6,484 bases of DNA from an uncultured Lachnospiraceae bacterium. GTDB taxonomy: Bacteria; Bacillota_A; Clostridia; Lachnospirales; Lachnospiraceae. Under the pieces are notes generated by a model, which was not told the origin of the DNA, did not search any database, and was given only the letters and a program-made list of their open reading frames with translations. Position 1 is the stretch's first letter; every line of letters begins with the position of its first letter. Location of the stretch: contig CAMWMM010000296.1 in assembly GCA_947175285.1 (NCBI GenBank), forward strand, positions 1-6,484. Direction: 5' to 3'. This document shows, one piece after another, positions 6,367-6,484 of the stretch. A program made the translations under genes and the position numbers.

Positions 6367-6393
6367 AACATGGCTGTATGGTCATGTTTTTTT
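6367..6393 (+). terminator. Intrinsic (Rho-independent) terminator
   Basis: AACATG (6367-6372) pairs with CATGTT (6383-6388). The stem extends inward by G-U, C-G and U-G pairs to a GTAT loop, and a run of seven T (6387-6393) follows. Stem plus U-tract is the classic intrinsic-terminator layout on the plus strand. It ends the short transcription unit begun at 6109-6137 and may be conditional, given the leader ORF upstream. Confidence 0.65.
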
Positions 6394-6427
6394 GTGCACA
6401 ATCCGATATGGATATAAAGACCATGGT

Positions 6428-6446
6428 ATCGCTTTAGGGCAGCGAT
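6428..6446 (+). other. Perfect 6-bp hairpin after the terminator
   Basis: ATCGCT (6428-6433) and AGCGAT (6441-6446) form a perfect stem with a 7-base loop. No T-run follows, so it is not a terminator. It may belong to the leader of a gene starting beyond the window, or it may be a protein-binding palindrome. Confidence 0.35.
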
Positions 6447-6484
6447 GGGCTGTTTGCGTTGTAAGGCATTGAATGGTTTCTATG

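Larger units (their letters stand above)
6144..6393 (+). ncRNA. Candidate leader or small RNA of about 250 nt (promoter to terminator)
   Basis: The 6109-6137 promoter and the 6367-6393 terminator would define a short transcript. It contains a perfect ribosome binding site, a 12-codon ORF and at least one internal hairpin (6293-6314: GCT/AGC plus GGCA/TGCC with a 3-base bulge). CATGTT (6196-6201), overlapping the leader start codon, has the same sequence as the 3' arm of the terminator, so it could in principle pair with the terminator's 5' arm AACATG and act as an antiterminator. This resembles translational-attenuation leaders ahead of resistance or mobile-element genes, but the regulated gene would lie beyond the window. 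It matches no RNA family that I recognise. The limits are predicted, not observed. Confidence 0.35.
6321..6467. repeat. Exact 9-base inverted repeat enclosing the terminator
   Basis: GCCTTACAA (6321-6329) and TTGTAAGGC (6459-6467) are exact reverse complements, 129 bases apart, enclosing the terminator and the 6428-6446 hairpin. In RNA they could close a long-range stem in readthrough transcripts. The repeat does not extend beyond nine bases, so it is not obviously a transposon end. Confidence 0.3.
6081..6484. other. Right-hand 400-base region without a long gene
   Basis: No ORF here longer than about 100 codons looks real; the reverse-strand ORF over 6049-6363 has no ribosome binding site and atypical composition. 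The region carries a strong promoter, a ribosome binding site with a 12-codon ORF, several hairpins, an intrinsic terminator and a 9-base inverted repeat, each listed separately. The last 90 bases (6394-6484) contain one perfect hairpin and no recognisable gene start. Confidence 0.6.

Overview
The window looks like part of an accessory region from a low-to-moderate GC Firmicute, most likely a gut or rumen Lachnospiraceae/Clostridia member. The support is AT-rich sigma-A-type promoters, AGGAGG-type ribosome binding sites, a secreted plant-polysaccharide hydrolase, and a tandem pair of 611-residue ABC half-transporters of a kind common in that family. The organism assignment is inference from gene content only.

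Layout, left to right. (1) 1-130: a sigma-A-like promoter and an unusual leader containing a short perfect hairpin. (2) 131-1537: a secreted GH5 beta-mannanase (subfamily 8-like) with an N-terminal CBM35/CBM6-like module. (3) 1538-2038: 500 bases with no complete gene. They hold an extended -10 promoter, a large imperfect inverted repeat immediately downstream of it, and a 5'-truncated coding remnant (1746-1979) of unknown family. (4) 2039-5706: two translationally coupled ABC exporter half-transporters (ATGA overlap), each with an N-terminal membrane domain and a complete ATPase domain, probably forming a heterodimer. (5) 5721-6080: the C-terminal portion of an SMI1/KNR4 (SUKH) family protein, starting 14 bases after the transporter stop without its expected N-terminal part or a ribosome binding site. 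(6) 6081-6484: no long gene, but a textbook promoter, a perfect ribosome binding site in front of a 12-codon ORF, hairpins, and an intrinsic terminator. Together these look like a leader/attenuator or small-RNA unit.

How the parts work together. The mannanase has its own promoter and is probably independent of the transporters. The transporter pair is a single operon that exports an unidentified substrate; no precursor peptide, modifying enzyme or regulator is visible here. Two coding remnants, both missing their 5' ends, bracket the intact transporter pair, which suggests a mosaic segment built by recombination or deletion. I see no transposase, integrase, CRISPR array, tRNA or rRNA. I found no convincing new multi-gene system; the most interesting signals are the leader-ORF/terminator unit at the right end, the promoter-proximal inverted repeat, and the two truncated genes.
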